From CAZADH01 sp964483805 (GTDB lineage: Bacteria; Muiribacteriota; Ozemobacteria; Ozemobacterales; Ozemobacteraceae), in the NCBI GenBank assembly GCA_964483805.1, contig CAZADH010000005.1:4410-68409 (forward strand): a stretch of DNA of 64,000 nt, given 5' to 3'. Below, one piece after another: positions 16,872 to 25,223 of this stretch. Positions within the stretch are counted from its first letter, which is position 1, and each line of letters starts with the position of its first letter. The position numbers and the translations under genes are program-made. The notes beneath the pieces were generated by a model, which saw only the letters and a list, made by a program, of their open reading frames with translations, was not told where the DNA came from and did not search any database.

Positions 16872-17539
16872 GTCTTGATGACGTGCTGACTCTTCTGGCA
16901 AAGCCTGTCTCTGACGAGGTAGTAGTACGGTGTTATTACCATGAACCCGCACCATCAGCGGATGTTACCCGTGTTACACCGGCTGTTACACCTGAAATTC
17001 GTTGCAAACCAGCATCATTGGCTGATGTTGCACCTGTTACACCTGTTACACCGAAAAACGATAGATGTCAGTGTGAAAAACCCCCGGACGAAATTGACGA
17101 CAGAAAAGACAAGGTGAACGCCGAACACCTTGCCATGGTGAACGCCGGCACGGTCCCGAGTTGGTATACCCAGGCCGGCCGCTGCGATCGGTGCGGGCCG
17201 GTTTGGCTCCCCGAGTGGTCGGCAGTCAAAGTACGCGAGTGCCCATGGTGCATCGTGCGCGTTCCGTTCGAGCGACCGGCGACACCGAAGCGGACATGGC
17301 AGGACCACGCCGACGCGATGACCGAACGTGCTGCGATACGAGAACACGACGGTGGCCAACCACGAGAACAGGCAGAACGCGACGCTGCCGGCGAGGTCGG
17401 GCCGTGCTACTGCTGCGGTGGTCGACGGTTCTGGGTGAGCAAACACGGGCCGATCGGTTGTGCCCGATGCCATCCACCGGCGACGCATGAAGGAATCGTA
17501 AGGTGGATCGAGTTGCCAGGACAGCCGGCGCTGCCATGA
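16868..17539 (+). CDS. Zinc-finger protein downstream of the primase
   Basis: A 223-residue protein overlapping the primase stop by four bases. Its N-terminal third contains Val-Thr-Pro repeats encoded by the inverted 9-mer. Two cysteine clusters follow: CDRCG with CPWC (~100-125), and CYCCGG with CARC (~187-207). The latter resembles a DnaJ-like or primase zinc ribbon. Function unknown; a DNA-binding partner of the replication protein is likely from position and motifs. Its repeat-bearing N-terminus may exist mainly because the DNA there is a binding site. Confidence 0.6.
   Translation: MSLDDVLTLLAKPVSDEVVVRCYYHEPAPSADVTRVTPAVTPEIRCKPASLADVAPVTPVTPKNDRCQCEKPPDEIDDRKDKVNAEHLAMVNAGTVPSWYTQAGRCDRCGPVWLPEWSAVKVRECPWCIVRVPFERPATPKRTWQDHADAMTERAAIREHDGGQPREQAERDAAGEVGPCYCCGGRRFWVSKHGPIGCARCHPPATHEGIVRWIELPGQPALP
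16972..17052 (-). repeat. Inverted set of the same 9-mer (TGTTACACC)
   Basis: Four exact copies (16972, 16984, 17035, 17044) and one single-mismatch copy (17026), opposite in orientation to the six copies 1.9 kb upstream. P4 likewise needs two separated iteron regions (ori and crr). Confidence 0.62.
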
Positions 17540-17575
17540 TGGCAGCGGAAACACATACTAAAAGGAAGCAAACCC

Positions 17576-17860
17576 ATGAGCGACAACACCAAGAAAGATC
17601 GCGAGACTACGCAAGAGGCCGTCGAACGTCTGACGGCCGAACGCAACGCCGCAACCGCTGAGGCATCCAAACTGCGCGAGCATCTTCGACTTGTCACCCT
17701 GGCTGTGTGGTGCCTCGAATGCTCGCAAGAGCAAGCCATTGCAAAGGGTATAGATGACACCGTTGCGAGGATAATCGACTACCGTGATGCACCGCTGACG
17801 ATACCCGTGTCCGCCGCTGGACTCATCCACGGTGGTAATGGGCGCGGGGTGCCGTCGTGA
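17576..17860 (+). CDS. Small coiled-coil protein of unknown function
   Basis: A 94-residue protein. Residues ~5-45 form a likely coiled coil (ETTQEAVERLTAERNAATAEASKLREHL), followed by a Cys-containing helix and a Gly-rich tail. ATG follows an AAGGAAG-like site. No family recognised. It is the third gene of the replication operon, 36 bases after the zinc-finger gene. Confidence 0.45.
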   Translation: MSDNTKKDRETTQEAVERLTAERNAATAEASKLREHLRLVTLAVWCLECSQEQAIAKGIDDTVARIIDYRDAPLTIPVSAAGLIHGGNGRGVPS

Positions 17861-17996
17861 CCTATACGCCCGTGATGAACCACGCAGAAAAGCCAATCTT
17901 TACAGGGCAAAACTGAATACGCAAGTTTGCTGCTGAAACAGGCAACAACAGGCAGCACAGGCGAAAGCGCACAAGAAAAGCGCACAAGAAAAGCTC

Positions 17997-18320
17997 ATGG
18001 AAACTGCCCGCGAAAACAGCCGCACCGTCACCCATGGGCCAGTGGTCGCCGATGGCATGATACTGTGCCCAGCAAGAAAGCGATCAATCCCGGCACGTGT
18101 GTGCTGGCTGCATCAGGTTCACGAGCGCGTCATGGCGGCGCGCGGTGAAGCGCGGTGTTGGCTGTTCAGGTGCTGCTTGTGCTCGATCGGGGCGCGTGTT
18201 CTCGATGAGTTGGGCGACGAAAAAGGCATCGCCAGAATGAGAGAGAGAAAATACAAGAGGTTCGTGCGGGTTGCTCTACGGCTTGCCCTGCTGTTGCGCA
18301 GCCCGGAAGATGCGCAGTAG
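17997..18320 (+). CDS. Unknown 107-residue Cys-containing protein
   Basis: Helical, basic protein with cysteines at CPARKR, VCWLH, CWLFRCCLC. It may bind a metal, but no known finger is clear. The region just upstream has a direct repeat GCGCACAAGAAAA (two copies) that supplies a purine-rich ribosome-binding stretch. Coding status is moderate: length and codon use fit, homology cannot be judged. Confidence 0.35.
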   Translation: METARENSRTVTHGPVVADGMILCPARKRSIPARVCWLHQVHERVMAARGEARCWLFRCCLCSIGARVLDELGDEKGIARMRERKYKRFVRVALRLALLLRSPEDAQ

Positions 18321-18732
18321 CTCGCTGGTTTCTTTTCACGGTTTCTTTCGTCAAGAATGCATTTATCAGCGGGTCCGCCTCTAAACCAAATGATACTCAG
18401 CATCCGGCCCAACGACAACGGCGGCATTGGTCCGCATTCCAAACCGGGATCACGGCGAGCGATGCACCCGCCCTTACAGGGCGGTCCCCCTCTGAAACGC
18501 CCGAAGCGTTTCGTGGCCTAAACCGTTGTCAGTAGCCTCGGAGTAGCGGCGGCACCGAGGCACAGAGCCAGTCAGAAGTCACAATGCTTCACGGGCACAC
18601 GCCGGCCCAACTGGCTCCACATCCAATGATACGCCCGAGCCAACGCACGATCAACCGAGGTAGTCGCGGCGCACCCCGTGGCAGGAGTTCGACGGCAACA
18701 ATATCGGCCGGCAATACGGCTCGAAATCGCAA
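18321..18732. other. Gene-free stretch with short hairpins
   Basis: I see no supported gene. Small stem-loops are present, such as GCCC/GGGC around TTACA, AAACG/CGTTT, and CCTCGG/CCGAGG. It could hold an untranslated leader, a small RNA or part of a recombination site; nothing decisive is seen. Confidence 0.3.
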
Positions 18733-18845
18733 CGATAGGCTAGTGAGGTAAAACAACCACTACTAGTTTGTAACCGATAGAACGATCGGTAACAAAAAGT
18801 TATTGACGTAAACGTGTCGATACGATAGACTAGTGACGTAAACAA
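18733..18845. repeat. Repeat cluster upstream of the serine recombinase
   Basis: Two direct copies of CGATAGRCTAGTGASGTAAA-type sequence (18733-18756 and 18823-18845) flank an imperfect inverted repeat, GTAACCGAT...ATCGGTAAC. The second copy overlaps the -10 box. This is the layout of operator or res-type sites bound by the recombinase. Confidence 0.6.
18803..18831 (+). promoter_or_regulatory. Promoter of the serine recombinase gene
   Basis: TTGACG, 17-base spacer, TAGACT, embedded in the repeat cluster and 39 bases upstream of the start codon. Occupancy of the repeats would block it, so the recombinase probably autoregulates. Confidence 0.65.
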
Positions 18846-18870
18846 TTCGCCGAAAGCGAGGTATCGACAA

Positions 18871-19548
18871 ATGAAGGCAATCGGTTACATCCGGGTGAGC
18901 AGTGAAGACCAGGCCGAAAGCGGGCTGTCCCTCGAACATCAGCGCACCCGCATTGCAGCGTATTGCGTGGCCGCCGATGTTGAACTGGTTGCCATCCACG
19001 AAGACGCCGGCCGCAGCGCCAAGGACATGAACCGCCCCGGGTTGGCCGATGCCATGGCCGCTATCAAGGCCGGCGCTGCCGATGCCCTCGTGATTCTCAA
19101 ACTCGATCGTCTGACCCGATCGGTTCGAGACCTTGGCGAGTTGGTTTCGTTCTTCGACAAGACCGGGGCCGCCCTCGTGGCCGTTCAGGACAGTATCAAC
19201 ACGTCGACCGCTGCCGGCCGTCTCGTGCTCAACGTCCTTGGGTCGGTGGCGCAGTGGGAGCGTGAAGCGATCGGCGAACGGACTGCGGCCGCCCTCGCAG
19301 TGAAGCGAGAGCGCAAAGAGAAGACCGGCGGCACCGTTCCCTACGGGTTCGAGTTGGGCGACGGCGGCCGGTTGGTCGAAAACCCCAGCGAGCAGACCAC
19401 GCTGGCAACCATCCGCGAACTGCGGGCCGGCGGTCGGTCCCTCAACGCGATCGCCCGCGAGCTTACCGCCCGGGGCATCACCAGCAAGACCGGCGGCAAG
19501 TGGCACGCCAAGGTGGTTGCCGGGCTGGTCGAAAGGATGGCCGCATAA
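18871..19548 (+). CDS. Serine recombinase (resolvase/invertase family)
   Basis: A 225-residue site-specific recombinase. The N-terminal catalytic domain carries YIRVSSEDQ with the nucleophile at Ser10, then GLSLEHQRTRI, a DAGRSAKDMNRPGL arginine segment and LKLDRLTRS. The long E helix is followed by a short DNA-binding tail (PSEQTTLATIRELRAGGRSLNAIARELTARGI). Length is between a small resolvase (~185) and a large integrase. Since the element already has a tyrosine integrase, this enzyme may resolve multimers or flip a segment. It overlaps the next gene by one base (TAATG). Confidence 0.9.
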   Translation: MKAIGYIRVSSEDQAESGLSLEHQRTRIAAYCVAADVELVAIHEDAGRSAKDMNRPGLADAMAAIKAGAADALVILKLDRLTRSVRDLGELVSFFDKTGAALVAVQDSINTSTAAGRLVLNVLGSVAQWEREAIGERTAAALAVKRERKEKTGGTVPYGFELGDGGRLVENPSEQTTLATIRELRAGGRSLNAIARELTARGITSKTGGKWHAKVVAGLVERMAA

Positions 19549-19793
19549 TGCCGAGACCTCGAACAGTAGACGGACCCGCCGAGAAACTGACGGTCATGAT
19601 TCCGGCCGATCTGGCCCGGACCATTCGCATCATGGCCGCCGCCGAGAACCGGGCCATTGCCGATCTGGTCGGGCAGGCGCTTCGTGAATGGGTCGGGCTG
19701 AAGGTCCGCTCGATTCGCAAGGACACCGACGCCGATGATATGCTGAGGGTGGCGCTCGATTCACCGGCGAAGAAGAAGCCGCGCGGCGGTTGA
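19548..19793 (+). CDS. Small ribbon-helix-helix-like protein
   Basis: An 81-residue basic protein with EKLTVMIPADLARTIRIMAAAENRAIADLVGQALREWV, a typical strand plus two helices of MetJ/Arc-type DNA-binding proteins. It overlaps the recombinase stop and ends 88 bases before the right attachment repeat. It could be a repressor of the recombinase promoter or a plasmid-style partition/copy-number protein. Confidence 0.62.
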   Translation: MPRPRTVDGPAEKLTVMIPADLARTIRIMAAAENRAIADLVGQALREWVGLKVRSIRKDTDADDMLRVALDSPAKKKPRGG

Positions 19794-19797
19794 CACG

Positions 19798-19817
19798 GGG
19801 TAACAAGACAGGGTAAC
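19798..19817. promoter_or_regulatory. Candidate integrase arm-type sites, right end
   Basis: Two direct copies of GGGTAAC 13 bases apart, about 65 bases inside the right attachment repeat. They match the heptamers near the left end. Confidence 0.45.
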
Positions 19818-19880
19818 TTTCCGGCGACATACCGCATGAATCAGCAATGCGGGCCGGTTTGCGGCGACTCGTCTTAGACG

Positions 19881-19910
19881 CTAGCCCTACCGACAGCAAG
19901 TGTTGAAAGG
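19881..19910 (+). repeat. Right attachment repeat of the integrated element
   Basis: Matches the left repeat at 27/30 positions and begins with the last bases of a tRNA-Glu acceptor stem without the rest of the tRNA. This marks the displaced end of the insertion. Confidence 0.85.
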
Positions 19911-19924
19911 TTTCCGGTAGTCGT

Positions 19925-19951
19925 AAGGCCCCGCTGATGAAGCGGGGCCTT
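19925..19951 (+). terminator. Hairpin terminator beyond the right attachment site
   Basis: Perfect 11-bp stem AAGGCCCCGCT/AGCGGGGCCTT with a 5-base loop. It probably was the original tRNA-Glu terminator before insertion and now follows the element. Confidence 0.65.
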
Positions 19952-20039
19952 GCGCTGTTCGGTAGGCAGGTGGGTGTGGCGGAGACATCCGGGAATCCCG
20001 GATCTTCCGTCACGTCGGGGAAGGGGACCAGGCAACCGC

Positions 20040-22541
20040 ATGAAACGTGATCTGGTCGTGCTCGCGGCCATGGCCGTCATGGTTGCCATCCTGTTGCCGT
20101 CACCGTTCGCCACCCCGCCTTTCCTGATGGGATCTGAAGAAACGGGCGACTTGCGCTGGTATTTCTTCCAGTTGCGCAGCATGATCGCCCAGGAACTGGC
20201 CGACGGCCGCTGGCCGAGCTGGAACCCGTACATGCTCGGCGGGCAGCCACTGCAGGCCAACATTCAGTCGGCCCTGTTCTACCTGCCGAATCACCTGATG
20301 CTGGTGCTGCCGCCGTGGTTGACCTTTTTTGTATTGACGTTTCTGCATCTGTGGTTGGCCGGGGCCTTCACCTTTGGATTGGCCCGTCACTACGGGTTGT
20401 CGCGGTTTGGTGCCGCCATTGCCGGCGTGGCCTTCATGCTGTCGTCGGTGTTTGTCTTCCGCATCCTGGGCGGTCATCACGGCGATCTGTCGACACTGTG
20501 TTGGATCCCGCTATTTCTGTGGTTCTGCGATCGGGCGGTGCGCGACGACAGCTCCGGTTGGGCCGGCGCCGCCGGCGTGGTTTTTGCCACGATGGTGTTT
20601 GCCAGTCACTTCCAGCACCAACTGTTCTGTTGCACCACGTTTCTCGTCTACTTCGTCGCGCACTGGTGTGTGCGTTCGCGGGCCTTGGCCGATCTGTGGC
20701 GGCTCGGGCGCGTCATGGTGATCGTCCTGGTCGTTGGCGTCGGTCTTGCGGCGCCGCAGTTTGTGCCAACCGTGGAGTTCTCCGGGGCCTCGGCGCGAGC
20801 CGCGTATCCGGCCGAAAACAAACTCGAGTTCAATGGCGCCAATTCGTTTCCCCCCGAGAACCTGCTGCTGCTCGTGTGTCCCGGCGCATTCGGCGACAAT
20901 ACGACGTTGCGTTACTGGGGTCGCTGGTTCCATTACTGGGAGATGTGCTTGTACGTCGGGTTGCCGACTTTGCTGCTGCTGTGCTTCTCGCCGTTCTCAC
21001 CCCGCCGCGACCTCGTGGCGGCACTGGCGATTGCGGCAGGCGCTGCTCTTGTGCTGGCCAGTGGCCGCTATTCACCGCTGTTTGACGGGCTCGCTTCCTT
21101 GCCCGTTTACAAGATGCTGCGCGGCTACAGCAAGTTCGTCTCGGAGGCCGGCCTCTTCCTCTGCCTGTTGGCCGGTTTCGGTGCCGACGCCTTTTGCGAA
21201 CTGCTGGTGCGGCAGCGCCGCCGGGTGCTGATCGGACTGTTGCTGGCCACGATCGGCGTTTCTCTGGTCTATGGTGGTGCAGTGCTGGCGGGCTCCTCGT
21301 TGTGGCATGCGGTGTTGCAGACGGCGGCCCACCACTGGGAACCGATGTTCCATGCCCCATTGGCCATCGAGGGTTTTGCCGGTGCGACCGGAGCGCTGTT
21401 CACCAGCAATCTGACGCGGACGTACTATATTGTATTGCTATCCCTTTTTGTCTTGTTGTATTGCGCGTGGCGGTATCCCCAGGTTGGCCGATTGCACTGG
21501 CTGGTCGTGCTCATCTTGGTGGTCGACCTGATCAGCTTCGGGCGGCCTTTTGCGCAGCGCACTTACCCGGTCGATCGCGTCGGCCTCGATCGCGACATCG
21601 TGGCGTATGTGCAGGCGCAGACGACCGGCGCCGGTGATGGACGCTCGGCGCCGAGCGGCGATCGTTTTCGCGTGTTGTGCATGCCGAAGAAGACCGAACT
21701 CAACGACCCGATGCTCGATCGGTTCGAGAACTTCGCCGGTTACGACAATATGGTGATTCGTTGGTTCGGTGAGTTGGTCAATACCGCGCAGGGGTTCGCC
21801 AAGTCGCGTTACGACCTGGCGTTCACCGAGCGACTGCCGGCGGTCGTGTTTCGCCTGTTCAACGTTCGCTATCTCGTCACCCCGATCGACCAGCCCTGTC
21901 CGTTTCCGTTTTTTACGCGGGTGCACCAGACGGCGCGACAGCAACTGCATGTCTTTCGTGACTGTCTGCCACGCGCCTACCTGGTCCCCAGCCATCGGGT
22001 CATCGAAGATGCCGACGCGGCGCGCTCGTTTCTGCTCTCGCCTGGGTTTCGGCCGACGCGCGAGGTCCTGCTCTCGGGTTGTCCCGAAGGGCCGGCGGCC
22101 GGACTCGACGTATCGGCGGCGCCGGCCGTAGCCGCGGCCGATGCCGCCGGTGGTGCTGCTGCCGCTGCGCTCGCGGCCGTTGAGGCACCGGATCCGAGCC
22201 TCGGTGCGTGTCGAGTGGCGAGCTGGGGACCTGCCGGTTTTTCCGTGACGGCGACGGTCGAGCGCGCCTGCTGGCTGGTGCTGGCCGAGAACCATTATCC
22301 GGGTTGGCGGGCCACCGTCGACGGCAGCGAGGTGCCGATTCTGCGCGCCAATTATTGTCAACGCGCGGTGTATGTCGCCGCCGGTCGGCACACGATCGAG
22401 TTCGCGTTTCGCCCGGCCACGCATTGGCTTGGGATGGCCATCGCGCTTGGCACAATGCTGCTCATGCTGCTGGGGGTGCTGTGGCCGCACGGGTGGGCGA
22501 AAAACAAAACACCCGGAGGCGCCGCGGCCCCCGGGTGCTAA
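20040..22541 (+). CDS. YfhO-family membrane protein
   Basis: An 833-residue integral membrane protein of the GT-C-like YfhO type: a first transmembrane helix at residues 3-20, a luminal loop with GSEETGDLRWYFFQL, about ten further helices to residue ~520, then a soluble domain. The C-terminus holds the typical WLVLAENHYPGWRATVDG segment and a last transmembrane pair. YfhO proteins add sugars to lipoteichoic acid in Firmicutes; in Gram-negatives the substrate is unknown. Residues ~710-740 are an Ala-rich stretch. ATG at 20040 is followed at once by the first hydrophobic helix. It faces the next gene tail to tail. Confidence 0.82.
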   Translation: MKRDLVVLAAMAVMVAILLPSPFATPPFLMGSEETGDLRWYFFQLRSMIAQELADGRWPSWNPYMLGGQPLQANIQSALFYLPNHLMLVLPPWLTFFVLTFLHLWLAGAFTFGLARHYGLSRFGAAIAGVAFMLSSVFVFRILGGHHGDLSTLCWIPLFLWFCDRAVRDDSSGWAGAAGVVFATMVFASHFQHQLFCCTTFLVYFVAHWCVRSRALADLWRLGRVMVIVLVVGVGLAAPQFVPTVEFSGASARAAYPAENKLEFNGANSFPPENLLLLVCPGAFGDNTTLRYWGRWFHYWEMCLYVGLPTLLLLCFSPFSPRRDLVAALAIAAGAALVLASGRYSPLFDGLASLPVYKMLRGYSKFVSEAGLFLCLLAGFGADAFCELLVRQRRRVLIGLLLATIGVSLVYGGAVLAGSSLWHAVLQTAAHHWEPMFHAPLAIEGFAGATGALFTSNLTRTYYIVLLSLFVLLYCAWRYPQVGRLHWLVVLILVVDLISFGRPFAQRTYPVDRVGLDRDIVAYVQAQTTGAGDGRSAPSGDRFRVLCMPKKTELNDPMLDRFENFAGYDNMVIRWFGELVNTAQGFAKSRYDLAFTERLPAVVFRLFNVRYLVTPIDQPCPFPFFTRVHQTARQQLHVFRDCLPRAYLVPSHRVIEDADAARSFLLSPGFRPTREVLLSGCPEGPAAGLDVSAAPAVAAADAAGGAAAAALAAVEAPDPSLGACRVASWGPAGFSVTATVERACWLVLAENHYPGWRATVDGSEVPILRANYCQRAVYVAAGRHTIEFAFRPATHWLGMAIALGTMLLMLLGVLWPHGWAKNKTPGGAAAPGC
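22510..22537. terminator. Possible hairpin between convergent genes
   Basis: CACCCGG/CCGGGTG stem overlapping the last codons of the YfhO-like gene. No clear T-run, so terminator activity is uncertain. Confidence 0.35.
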
Positions 22542-22556
22542 CAGGTAATAATACGT

Positions 22557-23621
22557 TTACGGGAAGATCACGTCTTGCAGAGACTCGAGCACTTCGTTGA
22601 CCTCATCGGAGGTCTTGTCGAGCGCCTTCATGGCGACGGTAACTGCAGCCTTGGCTTCTTTGGTGGTGGCAAACGTCGGAATCGCGGCTGCGCCGGCCGT
22701 CTGCAGCGTGGTTACGATCGCGGTCAGTTTCGTCTTGGCTTCGGCCGACAGCCCGTTGTCGCTCGCATCGAGAACCGGTTTGAGCAGCGCAATGGCTGCG
22801 CGATCGACGACGGCGAGGGTCTCGAGAACGCGCTGCCACCCCGGAACATCGGCCGAACCTTTGGCTTCCATCCCCGAGAGCAGCGACTGCGCGACGATGA
22901 ACACGCCGGCGGCACGGAACGCGCCGTCATTGGTGCCCGCCGCTGTGGCTGGGAAGAGTTTCGCTCGCGTCGAAGCGATCTCCTGCGCGATCGCCTTGAA
23001 CTCCTGAACCATCGATGCGGTGCGGGTTTGCCAGGCAGCAGCGTCGCCCGGTTGCTCGTCGAAGCGGGTTCCGGCGGCTTGCAGTTTGTCGGCGGTGGCC
23101 AGGCAGAACTTGCGCAGGGTTGCCGGCAACGGAATGTCGTCGACCGAGTCGCTGGCCACGAACGACAACGCATCGGCACCCGCGAGTGCCATCTGGCCAT
23201 ACAGTTCGTAGGTTCGCCCCTCGGCATTGCCGCTGTTGTAAGCCGATGAGGCGACAGTCATGCTGGCCAGGACCTGTTCGACGGCACCGAGCATGCCATT
23301 GGCCAAAGGAAGATACCGGTTGGGGGACGTCGATGCGGGAGGATTGGCTGCAGGAGTCGTGGCGCGTGCTGCCCGCGACGAGCTCGGTCCCTCGTAGATC
23401 GAGTTGAAGGTTGCCGAGACGCGCAAGTGTTCGCGACGGGTTGCTCCCAGAGAGCGCACAAACGGGGCGAAGTCGCGAGTGGCCTTGGCGCGCTCACCGA
23501 TCGTTGTGTGGGTGCTCGAGGTCGCCGACAGGCGGGACTCATCGGCCAGCAGGTTACTGCCCAGGAAAGCGAGAGCGCCGATCATCAGTGCGATCAGGAG
23601 CATACTTTGGCGGTGTTTCAT
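22557..23621 (-). CDS. Exported Ala-rich protein of unknown function
   Basis: A 354-residue protein with an N-terminal signal or anchor (residues 7-25, MLLIALMIGALAFLGSNLL). The rest is helical and rich in Ala, Thr and Ser. The pattern resembles four-helix periplasmic proteins: repeated QVLASMTVASSAYNSG, ADKLQAAGTRFDEQ, AKLTAIVTTLQTAGAAAIP and a C-terminal EVNEVLESLQDV. No family recognised. ATG at 23621 follows GGAGG. An extended -10 box (TAGAAT) lies about 55 bases upstream. Convergent with the YfhO-like gene. Confidence 0.6.
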   Translation of the reverse strand: MKHRQSMLLIALMIGALAFLGSNLLADESRLSATSSTHTTIGERAKATRDFAPFVRSLGATRREHLRVSATFNSIYEGPSSSRAARATTPAANPPASTSPNRYLPLANGMLGAVEQVLASMTVASSAYNSGNAEGRTYELYGQMALAGADALSFVASDSVDDIPLPATLRKFCLATADKLQAAGTRFDEQPGDAAAWQTRTASMVQEFKAIAQEIASTRAKLFPATAAGTNDGAFRAAGVFIVAQSLLSGMEAKGSADVPGWQRVLETLAVVDRAAIALLKPVLDASDNGLSAEAKTKLTAIVTTLQTAGAAAIPTFATTKEAKAAVTVAMKALDKTSDEVNEVLESLQDVIFP

Positions 23622-23740
23622 GGCGGACCTCCGGTGTCTGCAAAGAGTCTGCAATTGACAACACTCTATTCTACCGTACCGGTGCCCGGGTCTGCTGGAA
23701 ACTCCGCCACGGTGGGTGGGTGGGCGGTGCCGACACTGGG

Positions 23741-24016
23741 TCAGCGCACGCCCCACAGGCGCGCGTAGGCTTCGATCGTCGATTTGAGTGGGGTGTGCGA
23801 ATGCAACCAGATGATCGGCATATAGAATGTTTCGACCGCCGGTCCCATGGCCGTGCGGCGCCCAATGACGCGCATTACCGGGGCGAAGCTGAGCAGATAG
23901 AGGAGAATGGCGATGACAATCGCCAACATCCAGTCAAAGCGCACGTCGGTGGCCGGCCGATGCCGGTCGCCCCGCTCGAACTCGTGTTGATCGTGCGGAT
24001 GCCGGGGTTCGGTCAC
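23741..24016 (-). CDS. Small single-helix membrane protein
   Basis: A 91-residue protein with a polar, His-rich N-tail, one transmembrane helix (MLAIVIAILLYLLSFAPVM, ~residues 30-48) and a short C-terminal segment, ETFYMPIIWLHSHTPLKSTIEAYARLW. It overlaps the STAS gene stop by four bases, so the two are co-translated. No known family; it may anchor or sense for the partner-switching protein upstream. Confidence 0.5.
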   Translation of the reverse strand: MTEPRHPHDQHEFERGDRHRPATDVRFDWMLAIVIAILLYLLSFAPVMRVIGRRTAMGPAVETFYMPIIWLHSHTPLKSTIEAYARLWGVR

Positions 24017-24552
24017 TTGACGGGCGGTTTGGTTCCGGGGTGGGGCAGCGTCGGGGTTGGCCCCGGAGCCGCGGGCGGATGAACAGTACCGCTCTTGTTT
24101 GCAGCCGGGTCATGCGCCGCCCCCGGTTGGGGATCAATCGGAGCCACTTCCGCGAGAGGCAGGGCGTCGGTCTTCTTGCGTTCGTGCAACTGCGCAATCA
24201 TCGGTTTGATCGAGGTTGCCGCCGCCTCAATGGTATCGTAGATCGGCAGAACGTTGCGCAGATGGGTGGTGCGAAACAGCCGATCGACATCACCGCGGGG
24301 GGCACCGATGGCGATGGCTTTGGCCGCACTGCGCGCGCTGCGATGATAGCCCACCAGCATGCCGATTCCTGACGAGTCGATGAACTCGAGGGCCGTCAGA
24401 TCGAAAATGATTCCTAATACCGGGCTGGCCAGGACGATGTCGACGGCTTTCTTGATCTTGGGCAACGTATAGACGTCGAGCTCGCCGCACAGCGACATCG
24501 TCACGACGCCGTCGACGTTGGCAACATTGAACGTGATTCTCTCGATCGTCAT
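24013..24552 (-). CDS. STAS-domain anti-sigma factor antagonist
   Basis: A 179-residue protein whose first ~105 residues are a SpoIIAA/RsbV-type STAS domain: VVTMSLCGELDVYTLPKIKKAVD, then the phosphorylation motif FIDSSGIGMLV with the regulated serine, and a DVDRLFRTTHL helix. The remaining ~70 residues are Pro/Ala-rich and disordered, an unusual tail for this family. Unphosphorylated STAS proteins sequester an RsbW-type kinase; a candidate kinase lies 1.6 kb away on the other strand. An upstream TATAAT with extended TG motif (24580-24585) probably drives it. Confidence 0.85.
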   Translation of the reverse strand: MTIERITFNVANVDGVVTMSLCGELDVYTLPKIKKAVDIVLASPVLGIIFDLTALEFIDSSGIGMLVGYHRSARSAAKAIAIGAPRGDVDRLFRTTHLRNVLPIYDTIEAAATSIKPMIAQLHERKKTDALPLAEVAPIDPQPGAAHDPAANKSGTVHPPAAPGPTPTLPHPGTKPPVK

Positions 24553-24579
24553 CGTTTCGGTTCCTCACTTCCGCACCGG

Positions 24580-24585
24580 ATTATA
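24580..24585 (-). promoter_or_regulatory. -10 element of the STAS operon
   Basis: TATAAT on the minus strand, preceded by TGT, 28 bases upstream of the STAS start. No convincing -35 hexamer. Confidence 0.5.
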
Positions 24586-24656
24586 ACACGCCAGGATGTG
24601 GTCACGCCCCAAAGTTCGTCTTCGGCCCCTCTGCCGGACCCCCCGGTGCGCTTGGG

Positions 24657-24662
24657 TATAAT
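24657..24662 (+). promoter_or_regulatory. -10 element of the ArsR-type gene
   Basis: TATAAT preceded by GGG, about 60 bases before the start codon and back to back with the STAS promoter. The intervening 70 bases could hold a shared operator. Confidence 0.45.
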
Positions 24663-24722
24663 CCATTCACGGTTGGTATCTTGGGGCGCCAAATCCAAAA
24701 AAACGGGGGACGCCACTACTCA

Positions 24723-25154
24723 ATGAACAGTTTCCTCAATGTCACCAAAGCATTGGCTGATGCGACCCGCGTCCGGTTGTTGATGGCGACGATGGAGCGG
24801 GAATTGAGCGTGTGCCAGTTGATTGCCCTCGTGCGCTTGGCACCATCGACAGTCTCGAAGCACATGGGCATTCTTGGCGATGCCGGCTTGGTTCAGGTTC
24901 GCAAAGACGGGCGGTGGGCCTATTACCGTGCCAACCAGACGGCGCGTGCGGCCGAAGTGGTGAAGTCGGGGCTGGCGTTTGCACGCAAGATGCTCGCCAA
25001 TGATGAGACTGTCGTAGGGGATGCGGTCCGCATTCCCGGCCTGCCGGTCATGCAGATACGCGAGGGTGCGCGCCCGGCGCACGCCCGTCGCCGGTCCCGG
25101 GCACAGAAGCGTGGCGATCGAACCGTCGCGGAGAAACGCCGTCGCGGAGCGTGA
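24723..25154 (+). CDS. ArsR-family transcriptional regulator
   Basis: A 143-residue winged-helix repressor: FLNVTKALADATRVRLLMATMERELSVCQLI, recognition helix APSTVSKHMGILGDAGLV, then a wing VRKDGRWAYYRAN. The metal-site ELCVC motif of arsenic sensors is reduced to ELSVC, so the inducer is probably not arsenite. A basic tail of ~35 residues (RRRSRAQKRGDR) is extra. ATG at 24723 follows a GGGGGA stretch. It is divergent from the STAS gene and may regulate it or itself; no resistance genes are adjacent. Confidence 0.85.
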   Translation: MNSFLNVTKALADATRVRLLMATMERELSVCQLIALVRLAPSTVSKHMGILGDAGLVQVRKDGRWAYYRANQTARAAEVVKSGLAFARKMLANDETVVGDAVRIPGLPVMQIREGARPAHARRRSRAQKRGDRTVAEKRRRGA

Positions 25155-25223
25155 CCTGAACGACGGCGGTAAGGTGTTATTACCGTAATATCATCCCGCC
25201 GCCAGCTCGGTCGTTGCCCTTGC

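Noticed and set aside
14059..16940. 9-bp inverted repeat at 14059-14080 (AACACCGTA/TACGGTGTT) and its half copy at 16924-16934
   Set aside because: A repeat of this size is expected by chance in 64 kb, and both lie in coding sequence; kept only as a weak operator idea.
16929..25184. 12-mer GGTGTTATTACC shared between the element and the ArsR downstream region
   Set aside because: Identical 12-mers are expected many times in a window of this size.
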